64,000 nt of DNA, from contig MU008177.1 of the NCBI GenBank assembly GCA_010909165.1, positions 1,107,309 through 1,171,308 of the forward strand, in the 5' to 3' direction. Source of the stretch: Anthoceros angustus (taxonomy: Eukaryota; Streptophyta; Anthocerotopsida; Anthocerotales; Anthocerotaceae). Shown one piece after another: positions 42,214 through 54,346 of this stretch. The notes under the pieces were generated by a model that had not been told where the DNA came from, did no database searches, and saw only the letters and a list, made by a program, of their open reading frames with translations. How positions within the stretch are numbered: the stretch's first letter is position 1; every line of letters starts with the position of its first letter. The position numbers and the translations under genes were made by a program.

Positions 42214-44850
42214 TCATCCCGGCTGTGAAATCCCTTTGCGTTCCCTGCCTGTGAGGTCCTGCCTTGGTGCTTTGAAGTTCCCTCCGAAGGATCTGCTCAG
42301 GGTTGCTTGTGGCCTGAGTGCTTCCTCGGTCTGTTGTACCATGCGTTGCAGCCTGGTGAAATTTTGTACGTGAGGGTGATGTAATACCATTAGCCTCTTT
42401 CGAGGGAAATTCTCTAGTCTACTACAAATCGTGGTATTGACTGCCGTTTCTTGCAGCTTTCGAGAGATCTGTGGCAATGTCTCTGTAGATAGCGGCAACT
42501 TCACTGTCGGGTGAGGAGGCAACTATTGGATTACCTTGATCTGAGGTCTGGCGGACAGACATTTCCAGTGGGACCTGGCAATCGTGCAGAACGAGAGTCA
42601 GGTTCAGGACACCAGTACTGACCAGTTCACTCATGCAGCAGTTACCGCTCCCAGAAAGTGCATGTCGAGCTCTTCTGCAGTTTGCCTGGCACCTCCATGG
42701 CCAAACACTTCGGTACGCTCCACATTTGGGACACTTGAAGAAGCTCATGTTTCTACCAAACCTAGTACCTGCATATATCACGACTCTCAAGAGTTTGGCA
42801 GTATGGGAGCAGCAAAGGAAAAGTGCTGCTGCAGACGGGTGAGAAACCTACTGGAACATCGACTTTTCGAAACATGCTAGCTCCTCTTCGTGCATCCATA
42901 AGAGCAATGTCTTGTGGCGTTGAAACAATAACAGCCCCTACGCAGAGTCAGGAACCGGGATTAGCGACATGTCCCATCTCTCACACGAGCAGCTTCCAAG
43001 ATACCGACACGAAAACCATTTTCTGAGAATGCTAAACCTGCAAGAGGGAGTCGTTGGGATATGAGATCCGAGTGTCCAGACCACAAGTCCTGGGTCCATA
43101 GGGTGCCCGTTTTTTTTGTAGGACGTCCTTGTTTTGGTATTGTGCAAGAAAATGCCTGGAGCGGTCGTTTGAAAAAGGGCTTTTGTGCAGGTGGTCCAGA
43201 ACAACTCCCATGTCCCTCTGCCTTCACAAGGTGGAAGGAACCGAAATTCGGGTTGAAGGCGGCTTCGACCCGCACGTCGCTGAAAGGTTCATTACTTCCT
43301 CTAGCTTGAGGGATGTATAATCACCTTTTAGTGCAGTGTGCAAATGGGTGTGCATTCAGCCACCTTTCATAGCCACACTTGCACTGCTATCCGCCATAGC
43401 CATGATGTTTTGCGTGACGGCCAGGAGTGGGTTTTCCGAGACGTGGTATGCACATGGTACGTGCCGTGCCGACACACGGCACATACCATATACACAAATT
43501 GGCGTATGTGGCACATGGCCATGTATGCCATCTACAGACGTATCGAAGGGCGGGGCCTCGTACACGACGGATGCCATGTTTGTTGCTTTCGTATCTGCCA
43601 CATGGCCATCATTCAACATAAAATAGGCCATGTTCAAGGCACTAGATAACAAAACTAAACTTGCAAATCCGGATCTCTGGCTTCTCGCATCGCGGCAAAC
43701 GGGTCTCGTGACCGCAGGAACCCGCAACATCAGCACGCCATTTTAACCTGCACGCTCATGAGCCACTATATGAATGTCACGCAGATCTAGAAAGGGTAAA
43801 AGATCCACAAAGAAAAAGGCATGCGCATTGTCTGCTCCTGCCGATACCTCCCGCACACAAATGGGACTAGAATATTCAAAGGAGTGCAATGATGAACCTC
43901 ATGCCAAAATTAGTATTTTAAAGCTTGCAAGTGGGAAAAGGCAGAGTCAGTAATAGAACACAATGCACACGTTGCTAAAGGAAAAGTGTTATAAAGAGGT
44001 GTTACAAATGGGACCAGAATATTCAAAGGAGTGCAATGATGAACCTCATGCCAAAATTAGTATTTTAAGCTTGCAAGTGGGAAAAGACGGGGAGTGCGAG
44101 TAATAGGAACACAATGCACCTGTTGCTGAAGGAAAAAGTGTTATAAAGAAGTGTTACAAAGGTAGGCTTGTATGCCATGCCTCTTCCCACACCAAAACAT
44201 GTAACGTTTTTGGGGGCCGTAAACAAAACTGTGTCAAAAAACTGTAACATGGACACCATGTTTCTACTAGTGAATCAAGGATGATTAGTTAGTTTAAAAA
44301 TATTATCTTGTACTTGTTATAAGATTAGTGGGTGTGATGCTAACACATGAGGAGAGAAAGTAAGAATGATTTGATTGTTGTACTTGGTTACAACATCGCT
44401 TATCCTCACTGTCATGCTGTTGCTGTATGGAGAACAGAGCACCTGAGACTTTATGACTAGATAGTGACTAGAGCATCCTGGGCATAAGCCACGATCTTTG
44501 AAGTGTGATGATCATCATGCATAAGCCACGATGGAGTGCTTGATGATGTCATGTACATGGCCCATGGATGGCACGCACATGACATGTATACCATGTATGC
44601 ATGTGTGCGGCATGGAGATGAAGGATGACATGTGATGATGTGGACATGTGGCGGGGATGTGTCATCTATATGCATGGGTTATGCATGTAGGCGGTGCATA
44701 TAGATATATTTAGAAAAATATAAAATCATAAAATCAAGGAAAAGGCGAATAAATTATTATTTGAAGGCCAAGGAAAGTAGGATTATAAAGTGCCCACCAT
44801 CGATATGGGTGGACACTTCATCGAGAACTCTGGGGTTTTGCCTATATATG
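42214..44850. other. Downstream region without a recognised gene; contains a ~147-bp tandem duplication
   Basis: 42.2-43.3 kb is open in several frames, but nothing in it matches a family I know; part may be NHP2 3' UTR. 43.86-44.16 kb holds a tandem duplication. 44.47-44.70 kb is rich in CATG words (ATGATG, ACATGTGG, CATGTATGC). Confidence 0.45.
43863..44165 (+). repeat. Tandem duplication, ~147-bp unit
   Basis: The segment from GGACTAGAATATTCAAAGG to GTGTTATAAAGAGGTGTTAC recurs immediately downstream with a few changes (AATGATGAACCTCATGCC and AATTAGTATTTTAA are shared). Confidence 0.85.
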
Positions 44851-45479
44851 TAGGCACCCGACCATGGATTCTGGATTGTTGATGTTTGTCTTGTTCTAAT
44901 AGACAGCCCGTCCTAATGTCTTTGTCTCCTAGAGGTTCTTGTGGTTCGTTGCATTTGTCGAGTTGGGAGAATTTTCCATCTTGATTTCACCACATCAACA
45001 ATCCTCTTGTTGGGGACTAAGATCTGATCTTGGAGGAGGCGAGTGCCCACCATCCAACCAGGAGGCAGTGCGATCCGAGAAGGTTGAGTGTTGCGAGGCG
45101 GCAAGAGATAGGCTGATGTTTTTCGATGGACAGAATTCGCCATTGATTATACGCTTAGGTGTGGTAGTCTCACGATTCGAGTTAGCGAATTATGCGGAAA
45201 AGCACGCATACGTCTGGAGCCGTTTGTGGATAGAGGCGTGGATGTACTTTTACGGCTGGGTGGTTGGGCTAACGGTGGAAACAATTTGCTGACAACATCC
45301 GCTGGTCGGGCATAGGAGAAGTAACCATTGATGGTGTTCCACGAGATCGGTGGGTGGCGAAAGGACACTGCGGCTCTTCATCGGAGAAGTGCACGCGTAC
45401 TACTCGCCATTCAAGAGGACAGGAACAATACGAGACAACGCGATCACAAGGAGGGTTGGCGATTGGAGTGAGTGCAAGA

Positions 45480-46475
45480 ATGGAGCTTGAGTTCACACCA
45501 AGTAAAACGATGTCTTCACGGAAAACATGGAAGCATGTCTCTTGCATTTCGAGGAGAAGTTTCGTTGGGCAATGGCGGAAAACAAGATGAAATACAAGGG
45601 CGAGTTCACTCGGAGGATGGCGTTCATGAAGATGTCATCCTACCTTGGTGAGGCTAATGTATTACGAGATGAGAAGGGATCCTGAAGGTGGCCGAGAAGA
45701 GAAGCGTGCAGAGGCGGAGGGCTGGTTCGTGCACCTCTTGGCGAGGACAAGCTCGAGCATCAGTGGACTTGATGTTCGCCAAGTTAACCACCATGTTTCC
45801 TGACTTAGAAAAGATCCGAGGAATTGTCGAGGTTTTCTTTCGGGCCTAACGAGACATTGCGTGCATCTTACCTCGGGGAAGGTTACGGTGGAAGACACGG
45901 ATGTGAAGGCGATGAGGAGGCTGAGATCTTCATGGCGCGGCACGCGAGACAAAGAAGGAAGGTGATGGACTCGTGCATGGAGCGATGGGAGAGAGATATC
46001 GGTTGATACGCCTATCAAATTCTTTGAGAAGGTGCTCAAAGGAGATGCGATGGCCGGCTTACTTGGAGGATCACGTCGTGAAGGGCCCTTGCAGGTCGGA
46101 GGACACGGAATTCGAGTTTGTTCAAGGTACCGATCGGAGCAAACGATCCTCGGGACATGGCAAGCGACCACATGTGAAGGAGAGGCCGACTAACAATGCA
46201 GTCAAGCGGTGTGAAGTGTGGCGGATCTGAGGCGCTGGCGTTGAATGCGACTACAAGCCGGTGGTCCGAAGGGCAAGGAAGCTGTAAGTCTTGTGGCGGA
46301 TGGGGTCACATGGAGGCGTGTTGGGAAGCTCATCCAGGCTGAAGCCCAAGCTTGCATCGGTGAGAAGGAGAAGGGCAAGGGCCCAAGTCGTAAGGCTCTC
46401 CTCGGGCAAGTGGAGGAGCTCAAGAAGGAGATGGCCAACATGGCCAGCGGGCAGGATTTTGTTCTCGACTCATGA
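45480..46475 (+). pseudogene. gag of element B
   Basis: From about 45510, FTENMEACLLHFEEKFRWAM and KYKGEFTRRMAFMKMSS read like a gag capsid helix bundle. A zinc knuckle, CKSCGGWGHMEACW, lies at about 46284-46325; it has three residues between His and the last Cys where four are usual. After a frame change follows a coiled-coil-like stretch, ALLGQVEELKKEMANMAS. Several indels separate the pieces. Confidence 0.6.
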
Positions 46476-46799
46476 AGATGAGGCGTTTGGATGGCGGTGC
46501 AAGAAAAGAAAAGGTGTTGACTTTGGTGAAGGCGTCCTGAAGTCGGAGCAGAATCGACCAAGATGCCGGAGAGTTTCCGGTCGAGAAAACTCCACGACAC
46601 GGAAGGTGTCAAGATCGGTCGAGAGACGTTGAGGCGTTCTTGGACAAGGCCATGGAGGTGCCTGCAGAAGTCTTGTGGATCCGTGAAGGGCAACAACTTC
46701 AAAAACATCATGCGAGAATGGTGAGAAAGGAGCTTGAATCAGGATCTCTTCCTAGTATGGTTGTGTGGCGAGCATCGATGCCGGAGGAGCGAGGTGAAG

Positions 46800-47240
46800 G
46801 AGGTGTTGCCATGATTGATAACACGGGGCCGGCGTGACCTTTGATGGCTATGCTCCGATGCGTACTTGTAGACACGAGGCGGATCCGATCTCGGGAGCAG
46901 TGCGGGAGGCACTAAAAGTCATGGACACAAGCTCGTTCGGCGTGAACATCACCACCTCTGCGGTACCAAGGAAGTCGGGAATGACGAGGAGGCCCGTGAA
47001 GATTGAATTGAAGCGCACGAAGGATGCCAGCATCGTTGAAGTGAGATGTTTGGTCACGGTGCAAAGACATATGATGTCTTCTTTGGTCGGACGGAACTCA
47101 CCGTCTGCCATGGGGTTGATCCCTTGCAGAAGCTTTCTGAGACCATTACGGTGGAGAGGAGATTTCACGCATGTTGCACGAATTCCTCTAAGGATGAATA
47201 GGAGTGGTGGCAAGGCGGGCGAGGATGAAGCGCCATGATT
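46800..47240 (+). pseudogene. Protease region of element B
   Basis: Near 46868 a LVDT (Val-Asp-Thr) appears, and the continuation EADPISGAVREALKVMD lies in a neighbouring frame. The two together resemble element A's LIDTGAQPVIVGRRVKEALG. The glycine after Asp-Thr falls at the frame break. The stretch following (RPVKIELKRTKDASIVEVRC) fits the rest of the domain. Confidence 0.55.
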
Positions 47241-47516
47241 GCCCACTGTGCTCAAAGTGAGCATCGACATGAGATGTGGGAGGAAGCGAGTTATCCTCTC
47301 GGATCAAAGCCAAGAGAGCAGAAGGGTGTGCTCAAGGTTGTGCGCTCAGAGTATTAGGATGAAGCTAGGGTTCGAGAAAACCAGCGAAGGAAGGAGGATC
47401 GACCGTGGAATCTCACAGACACATGTCCTGAGAGGTCGATCCCATATATGAGGCCTGCCAAGGCGGGAGATCGACGCATCGACGATGCTCTAGTACGATG
47501 GAAGGTGGGCGTTGAA

Positions 47517-47925
47517 GGCATCCATCTATTGGAGCTCTGCTCAGGAATCAGCAGTGGCCTGGAAGCGGTGTTGCAGTGCGGCGTCAAGGTACGCTAATAT
47601 ACCTGCGTGGAAAAGGACTAGAAGGTTTGGGCTGTGGCTAGAGGGTAATTTCGGGTTACGCAGCGGTATCCAGCATTGGCGAGGAAGCGATTCGAGGCTG
47701 CCGAGCAAATTGCCTAGACATGAACACAGTGAGGGAAGCGGCTAGAAGCCTTGTCGAGTCCGGTGGATATGTTGATCGCGGGATGGGAATGTAAGACATT
47801 TTCGATAGCAGGCAGAGGCAAAGGTGAAGGCGTTTCGTTGGCTGCTGAGCTCGCACGAATTGTGCGAGAAGTCCAGATTGCGAATCCACGATGCTGGTAA
47901 ATTCTAGAGAATGTGTGTTGTGGAG
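47517..47925 (+). pseudogene. DNMT3-like cytosine-5 DNA methyltransferase, N-terminal half (element B)
   Basis: Motif I is LLELCSGISSGLEAVL (from 47526), followed by CGVKVR and, after a shift, KYICVEKD. Motif IV is VDMLIAGWECKTFSIAGRG with the catalytic Cys codon at 47790-47792. Motif VI is ILENV with ENV at 47907-47915. Motifs IV and VI are in one frame, 39 codons apart, with one in-frame TAA (47898-47900). Motifs VIII-X are missing, since the element breaks off. The order and spacing match the element A domain, and the WEC form of motif IV is shared (plain PC is usual in host enzymes). Confidence 0.78.
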
Positions 47926-48287
47926 GACCACATGTGCACTAACCCTTCTCCGAACTGTCAGGTTGAATGAAATTTTTTTGTTTTTTTTTTTTGTGTTAGT
48001 GTAACGGGATGCTTCGGAATCGTCCGGGTAAGGCCTTTTTATATGGAAATGGTCCTTGGCCCATGACAATAATAATATTTTTAATAATAATTGGTCCTTG
48101 GGTTTTGACCCTAGGTATGTAGGTCGGATATAGAGTCCTTGGGTCTTGGTGATTTTAGAAATAAAGAGTGTCTATATATGCTAGGTGTACCCTACATTAG
48201 GCAACAGTTGGGCAGTGAAGTGGGGAGGTGGCTAGCCCCACCACGGTGGCCAAAATGGGACGTACAGACCAAGGGGAGATCACAATT

Positions 48288-48460
48288 GTGGCGCGACTTT
48301 CGCTGACGGCCAACCGGGCGCGCACAATCCCGTGTCATTGTAGTAAGGAGTCCGTTCCCAAGGGAATGACAGGCCCCGTTGTCGCGTTTTAACCGTTTCT
48401 CGCCTCAACGTCGTGACCGTTTCGACTCAAGCTCGCCGCGTGTGGTGGGAGGTTCCGGGA
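48288..48460 (+). repeat. Dispersed repeat, copy 2
   Basis: This is homologous to 40860-41105 (see shared words there). It lies upstream of the CT-rich tract and may be the start of an LTR belonging to the 48-52 kb repeat unit. Confidence 0.6.
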
Positions 48461-48834
48461 CCCCAGACCCTACCATGGCGGCCACACTTATCCCAGCCGG
48501 TTACGGTCGATGGGTTTCGTTCCCCACGGTGGAGCCCTTCCCGCGGATGGAGGTGCGCCCTCACGGCCCGGCCTCTCGACTCTCTCACTCCGTCTGGCGC
48601 CGGTGACCGCCCCTCCTACCGCCACGCGGTGACCCACCCTCGGTAAGTCACACTACCCTCGCGATGACTCGACCGGTAGCGGACCCTCATCGCGAGAGCA
48701 GCCCTGCCCAGCAGGCGACCTTGGGGACCCCAAATCACCGTGGGCAATCCTCCCACAGCAGTTCCTACACTCCCTAAGACCCTTCTGACAAATTTGGGGC
48801 GCCCCTCAAGCTCTTATCCTGACCCTTGAAATTT

Positions 48835-49045
48835 CACCTTCCCCTCTCTTTTCTAGGTTTCTTCCTCCTCTCTTCTCTTTTTGTCTTTTCTCTTTTCTCT
48901 CTTGCTCCTTCCTTCTCCTCTCTTGCTCCCTATCCTCTCTAGCTCTCTCTCTCTCTCACTCTCTCTCTCTCTCTCTCTTTTCTCTCTCTTCTCTCTCTCT
49001 CTCTTCTCTCTCTTCTCTCTTCTCCTCTCTTCTCTAATCTACCTC
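48835..49045 (+). repeat. CT-rich microsatellite
   Basis: A pyrimidine-only or nearly pyrimidine-only tract with long TCTCTC runs. It has no coding meaning. Confidence 0.95.
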
Positions 49046-49570
49046 TTCCACTCTTCCTAGCTAACTACTCACAGGCCCTCACAGCCTCCCGGCCCCTCGA
49101 GATCATAGGGCATTGCCCTCACGGACCTAGGCGGACATTTGGCTGCAGTGGCGTCAGCGTCTTTGGATTTTGCTAGGGGTCTTCCCTTCGATGCATGCCC
49201 TCACTTTGCAACCACAATGCGCTCCCTCACGCTCGAACTACCCGGTGCTACCTCCGAGGAAAGGTTTGGGCCCGCCCCTCACCACAGTCACGCACCTCAA
49301 GACCCTACGGACACCATGCACCCTCACACGGTGGCACGCTTGTGTAGCAAAACAAGCACCTGGTCGGAGAGCAAGGCATGACATTTTATTATAGCTCCTC
49401 CCCTCTTATAGGAGCTCCCCAAACCCTAGCATTAATTAAGTCGGTGGGGTAGGTGGGGTTGCTTACGGTTTTAAGTAGGTGGCCTCTTAAAGGTTCTTAA
49501 CCTACCTCCTAACAATCCCACTAACCCCTAGGGGTCTTAATGACCCATTCACTCCCCTACCAACTATCGC

Positions 49571-51769
49571 CTACTTCTTCTTGGCGTTGGCATGGCGGGC
49601 CAACCACCGTCTTCCTCCTCTTGGCTTGGGGGCTGTCCCCAGGATCTCTTCACTCGTCGTCGGCGGGAACCTCCACACTGTCTGGCGATCTTGTTGATGA
49701 GGCTGGCGCCACCCCTCTTGCAGGCGCTCTTGTAGAGCCTTGGCCTCTCTAGCCATCTGCCTGCGCCCAATTACCTCAGGCGGTTGGGTGTTGGTGCAGC
49801 TCTGTCTGTGAGACACCCCACCAACTCTAGGCTGCTGGAAATCTCTTCCTCTTCCATTGGCTCCTCCCACATTGAGCCTTGCATCCATTTCACTCTCAAG
49901 TCACGAATCTCGAGTTGAGGGTGCAATTCTTCAAAATCTCCATCGTCATCGTGGGGACCCAACAACTTCCTTGTCAACAAGGGCATCTCCTTGGCAAACT
50001 TGTTGACCCTAGCATGTAAGTGGACACCATCTCACGGCCCTTCAAACAAATCTCATCAAATTCCTCGGGCCACTCTCCACGAGGCTATCTTACCATAGCA
50101 TCCCTCTCAAGCGTCACCTCACTCAAGCAGGCTGTAAAGTGACATTCAGCATCTCTCTTCCATGCCTCCGGTGTCCCTTGCGCCATGCATAATCGGCTGG
50201 GCGTTGCTTCTGACGACCGACATCGATGCATCATTTTCCTCCGGTGGGCTACCTCTTCCTTCCACCGTTGGTGACCTCCGTTGCTTGCTTCATGAGCTCC
50301 TCACGCTCCTTGCTCCATGTGGCTGTTTCCTCCTCCGGCTCCTTGAGCTTGGCCTCGATTCTCTTCATTCTTGGCGGACCTCGGCCTCACGGGCGGTCTT
50401 GACGTCCCCATTACATTCCTTCTCGGCTGAAATGAGAATTCTTCTTGCCACTCCCCACATGGACGGTCTCCTCAATTTTACGGTTGAGGTAGCCACTTCC
50501 TTCATTCGCTCCCTACTTTCTTGTCTCGGCCTTTGTTCTTCAATCTTCTTGAGCCCCAACCTTCTCTCCAGTCAACTAGGCGCCCTTTGCAGCGCCATCT
50601 CCTTGATAGCCTTGCTATCCTTCTCCCCATTATCGATGTTGGGTGGAACTCACTGTTCTCATCTCTGGGGTGGGGTTCTCCACCACCACCTCCATGGGGT
50701 GGCCTCCTGGCCCACTTGGTGGGGTTTTACCTCTTCCTCTTGTCACTTGTGCCTCCCACAGGTTGCCTGACATGGGCGCCTCTTCTTCCTTGGCGTCGGG
50801 GCCCAGGGGTGGTCTCATCATCCAAGATCACCACACGTGGTGGCACTTCCTTGCTCCACCTTGGGTTCCTCCTCACCTTCTTCACCTTCTTAGGGAGGGA
50901 CCCTGTCTGTCCCTCGGAGGGACCACTTCAAGCGGTGGTAAGATTCCTCCACTCTTCTTGATAACCCATGTGCCCCACAAGCTGCAAAGTACTCAAATGG
51001 GGCCTCGCCCCTCATTATCCACAATGTTTGGCCTCGGCTTGTCTCGGTGATGCTCATAGGCCGTCGACATGGTTGTCCCCAGTCGGTGAGCTCCTTGCTT
51101 GACTTCCACATGAAATGAAAGAATGCCTTGCTTGAAGTAGGTGGTTTTGACAGTCGACAAAACTATCCTTGTAAAAGCTTCCACTTGAGGTCGGCAATCT
51201 TATACATCCTCCGGCCATTCAGCGTCTTGGCGTCTATCCCTCGATGAGCATCTTTGAGAGCTTCCTCGGGAAGGTCGACCTGCTCTTTCCATCTTCATTC
51301 CTCTCGGTGGGAGCCACACCATCACTCTCGTTTTCGGCCTCCCATACACCTTACGAATGTCTTTGTCCATCCCTTTGGATCATCCACGTTCCTCCGAGTC
51401 CTCTGTTTCTCCCTCGTCGGTTCAGTTGCACCTGTAGCAAGACTCAACCAATTCCACATTAGAATAGGCCCAATGCCTATCGTAAACCCTTGCACATTTG
51501 TTGACCCCTCGAAAATCCCATAAGTCTCGGGAGGAGACACTGTGGCTGTAAAAACTGGCCCGCGCCCACTGGGCGGCACCAACCCTCCATGCGCAAGTTT
51601 GGCCTTCCGCGAACCTACCTCTCGCGCGTAAGCTCTTCCAACCCTCCTGTCCAGACCTCCCGTCCGGACCTCCGTCCTTTCTAACCGTTGGACCCGTTTT
51701 TAGGTCCGTTTTTCCTCCATTCTGTCCGTCCAGTCCGGGGACTGCAAACCTGTCCGCCCGTTTCTCCAT
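49571..51769 (-). pseudogene. Unrecognised repeat-family ORF, copy D1
   Basis: Reading leftward, open fragments include VYDRHWAYSNVELVESCYRC (51.42-51.5 kb), AFTRIVLSTVKTTYF and AYEHHRDKPRP (51.0-51.18 kb), a Glu/Arg-rich coiled-coil-like part (50.36-50.56 kb) and TRKLLGPHDDDGDFEELHP (49.93-49.98 kb). The same landmarks in the same order occur in copy D2 at 54.3-57.2 kb. Frames are broken. The product is probably a structural (gag-like) protein of a retroelement, judged only from coiled coils, charge and repetition. I recognise no domain. Confidence 0.5.
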
Positions 51770-51799
51770 GTGCCACTCTTCGTTGCTGTCTTCCCGTCA

Positions 51800-54300
51800 G
51801 TGATCTGTTGATGAAAAAATAAAAATAAAGCCTAACTAATATGAACAAAACTAGGAGGCATCCGCCTCTCTTCTAACCGTGGACCCAAAATTTGGCATTC
51901 CACAGCACGCATTCAGGATTCACGACTTGGTTTCGTAACATTCGCAAAACGAGGCCGGTGTGGCCAAGCGTTTAAGGACTCGTTCACGTCCGTAACACTC
52001 GATTCTGTCCTTTCGTTTGTCTAGTCGATCTCCTCACCCTCTCTCGTTCATTGTCTTGGAAAAAGGTGGGTGGGCGAATGGTCGGACCTCCTCTCGTCGT
52101 TCCACCGGACCTCTCGTCCGACTCTGCGCCTTCCGGGTACTGACTCATGCGTTCGGTCGTCCAGGCGTCCGAGCCACTTGCGGGCGAGCAAGGGTCCTGA
52201 TCGCCTTCCTTGCACACACCACCACCACGTTAGGGTCGTCACGGGACCTTGATCGATCTCTCCGGGTGCCGTGCCTGCATTGACTGGGGCTCCGTTAGCC
52301 AAGGCCGAGAAGGGCCTACAGCAAAAGCGGTGTCACCCAAGAGAAAGATGCTTTACTAGAGCCCGCCCTCTTATACTCGCCCAGTCTCTTTACACTCCTA
52401 TTGGTAGCCGCCCTAGCACACGCCTACTATTTCCTTCCCTAACCGCCTATCTCGCCGTCGGCGATGAAATTTAGTACCCTTGGTTTCGCCTCAGCTCTGG
52501 TGGCCCAATCCCGGCAGCGGTTCGCGCCCCAGACGGATGATCGCGGCGGCCCCTTCCCCTTCCGAGACTACGTACGGTTGAGCCACAGGCGGTCTGACCA
52601 CGAACATGCTATTTAGTGAAGGGGGTGATTATTCAACATGAGGGTTTTACGCTGTTGTTGCGAAGGGTTTTGGATGGGTGTTGAATCCGTTGTTCACCGC
52701 TTGTCTTGGAAAGATGATCGAGAAAGAAGGGTGAACAACTACACGAAGAGCTTGCGGTCGTGACATGGAGCAATGGTTTGGTTTACACCTATGCTGACGT
52801 TAGAGCCATTCACATGGAGGCCATATTTGCCGGTGAAGATGAGTACATTGTGATCTGTGGGAGGCGGATCCGGGGGCTTCAGATGCACCCTCTAAGCGGC
52901 CACACTTATCCCTTTGTCGTTTCGTCGTTGGGTTTCGTCCCATGAGACTTGGGGAGCAGTCGAATCTTGAGAAATCCGTCACTACACCACACTACACCTC
53001 AGCCTTCTAAACAAGCAAGGCGCCCTCTCTCCTCTCCCCGGCTACACGCGCCGCGTAAACTCACCAAACCTCAACCTACAACGACACCACACAATTGCAG
53101 GTTCGTCTTAACGGCAAGGTGTCTATCACGGGCGCCGGGGACCCCGACCCACACCGCAACGTCCCTACTCCTAAGACACTCTTCTCCACAGGGCGCCCTC
53201 TTACTTGCAGTTGGGATTCGTCCCTTAGGCTGCACTGGCCTTAGTTTTCTACACTCTAATCCTCCTCACAACTCTCTCAATCAACAACGCCCTCTTCTTC
53301 TCTACTCATCTACCCTTCCTTCCTCCACAATCTCCTACTCTAACACCAATTCTGGCTCATTAATTCCAACTCGCCCTTACGGCTGGCGCAGGGTCCGTCA
53401 GGAATTGAGTTCTTCCTTGGGCGGTTGCTATGTGGTTTGCAGGCGAGAACCTCCGAGTCTTCCCACCAGTCTACCCTCAAGCCGAGTTCCTTGAGCATCG
53501 CCACACTCAAAGCAAAACAATTCACACAGCAACCATTCACAAGGGGAGCAGCTAGCAGGGGCGCCTGCAAAGAGCAAGCCCTCCGCCCAGCACTCCGACG
53601 CGTTCTCCCTCTCTACCAGACACTGCGTTGGCTTGCAGCCGGCACGAAATTCCTGCACACAAAGTGAAGGACTCAGGAGGATGGGAGCGCAAGACACGAT
53701 AATTTTACTTCACAAGCTCCCTCCTTTTATAGGAGGTCCTCACATACTGACCTCCACAGCGCGCCCTCACAGCCTTTGCCTCCTTATTTTAGTGTATCCT
53801 GTTGCCGACTTTAAGTTCGACATCCAAGCATCTTGGGTAAAATTCTATTCTAGCAAATTCACCTATGTGAGCCTTAATGGCTCCTGTCAACATTCCTATC
53901 TAGCTAGTCAACACACTCTCTTGGGTGACAAGCATTAATATCCTCCTCTAAAGAAAAGTCTTCCCAAGTGGCATCTTGCCCCATGTCTTCAAGCTAATTT
54001 AAGGACTTCTTATGAATCCCTTCCTTATCTTGATGCCTATCTTGAGTTCCTTCCTCCAATAAAATAGCCGGGCTCTCTTAGCTCACTTGTGAGCTCATCC
54101 TCACTTCTCCTTCTCCTTGGATCAACCCCTCTTCCTTCTTTCGCAAGGGCCAAGGTACTGCCTCCTTGCCGTCAAATCCATGCTAGCTTGAATCCTGCTT
54201 CTTCGCCTCCTACCATGGTAGGACCTTCTCCTACCAGTGAGTCCCTCCGGTAGGAACTCCTCCTACCACGGTAGGAGTTCCTACAGGTCGTTTCTTCTTC
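51800..54300. other. Non-coding spacer between the D1 and D2 repeat-family ORFs
   Basis: This contains a stretch (about 53.64-53.77 kb) resembling 49.35-49.43 kb: both end in CTCC(T/C)C(T/C)TATAGGAG(G/C)TCC-like sequence after a run of similar words. Both could thus be LTR material flanking the D1 and D2 coding parts. At 52760-52945 (+) a short open frame (YTYADVRAIHMEAIFAGEDE) is unrecognised. I find no complete LTR pair. Confidence 0.4.
54205..54275. repeat. Palindrome cluster CCTACCATGGTAGG, site 1
   Basis: One perfect 14-bp palindrome lies at 54209-54222. It is followed by CCTACCACGGTAGG and further GGTAGGA words. Confidence 0.85.
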
Positions 54301-54346
54301 CTTACCCCTTCACAGGGTGATTCTCTCCACTGCAGCTTCTCCCGCT

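Larger units (their letters stand above)
44900..47960 (+). mobile_element. Truncated Ty3/gypsy relative of element A with a DNA methyltransferase domain (element B)
   Basis: Coding remnants appear in the order gag, zinc knuckle, protease, cytosine-5 methyltransferase, as in element A. The sequence then stops in a T-rich tract (47970-47992). No RT, RNase H or integrase follows, and I could not find matching LTRs. DNA-level similarity to A is low, so B is a separate lineage of the same architecture, not a copy of A. Confidence 0.75.

Noticed and set aside
52760-52945. Short + strand ORF as a gene
   Set aside because: 62 residues with no homologous motif, inside repeat-rich DNA. Kept only as a note in the region entry.
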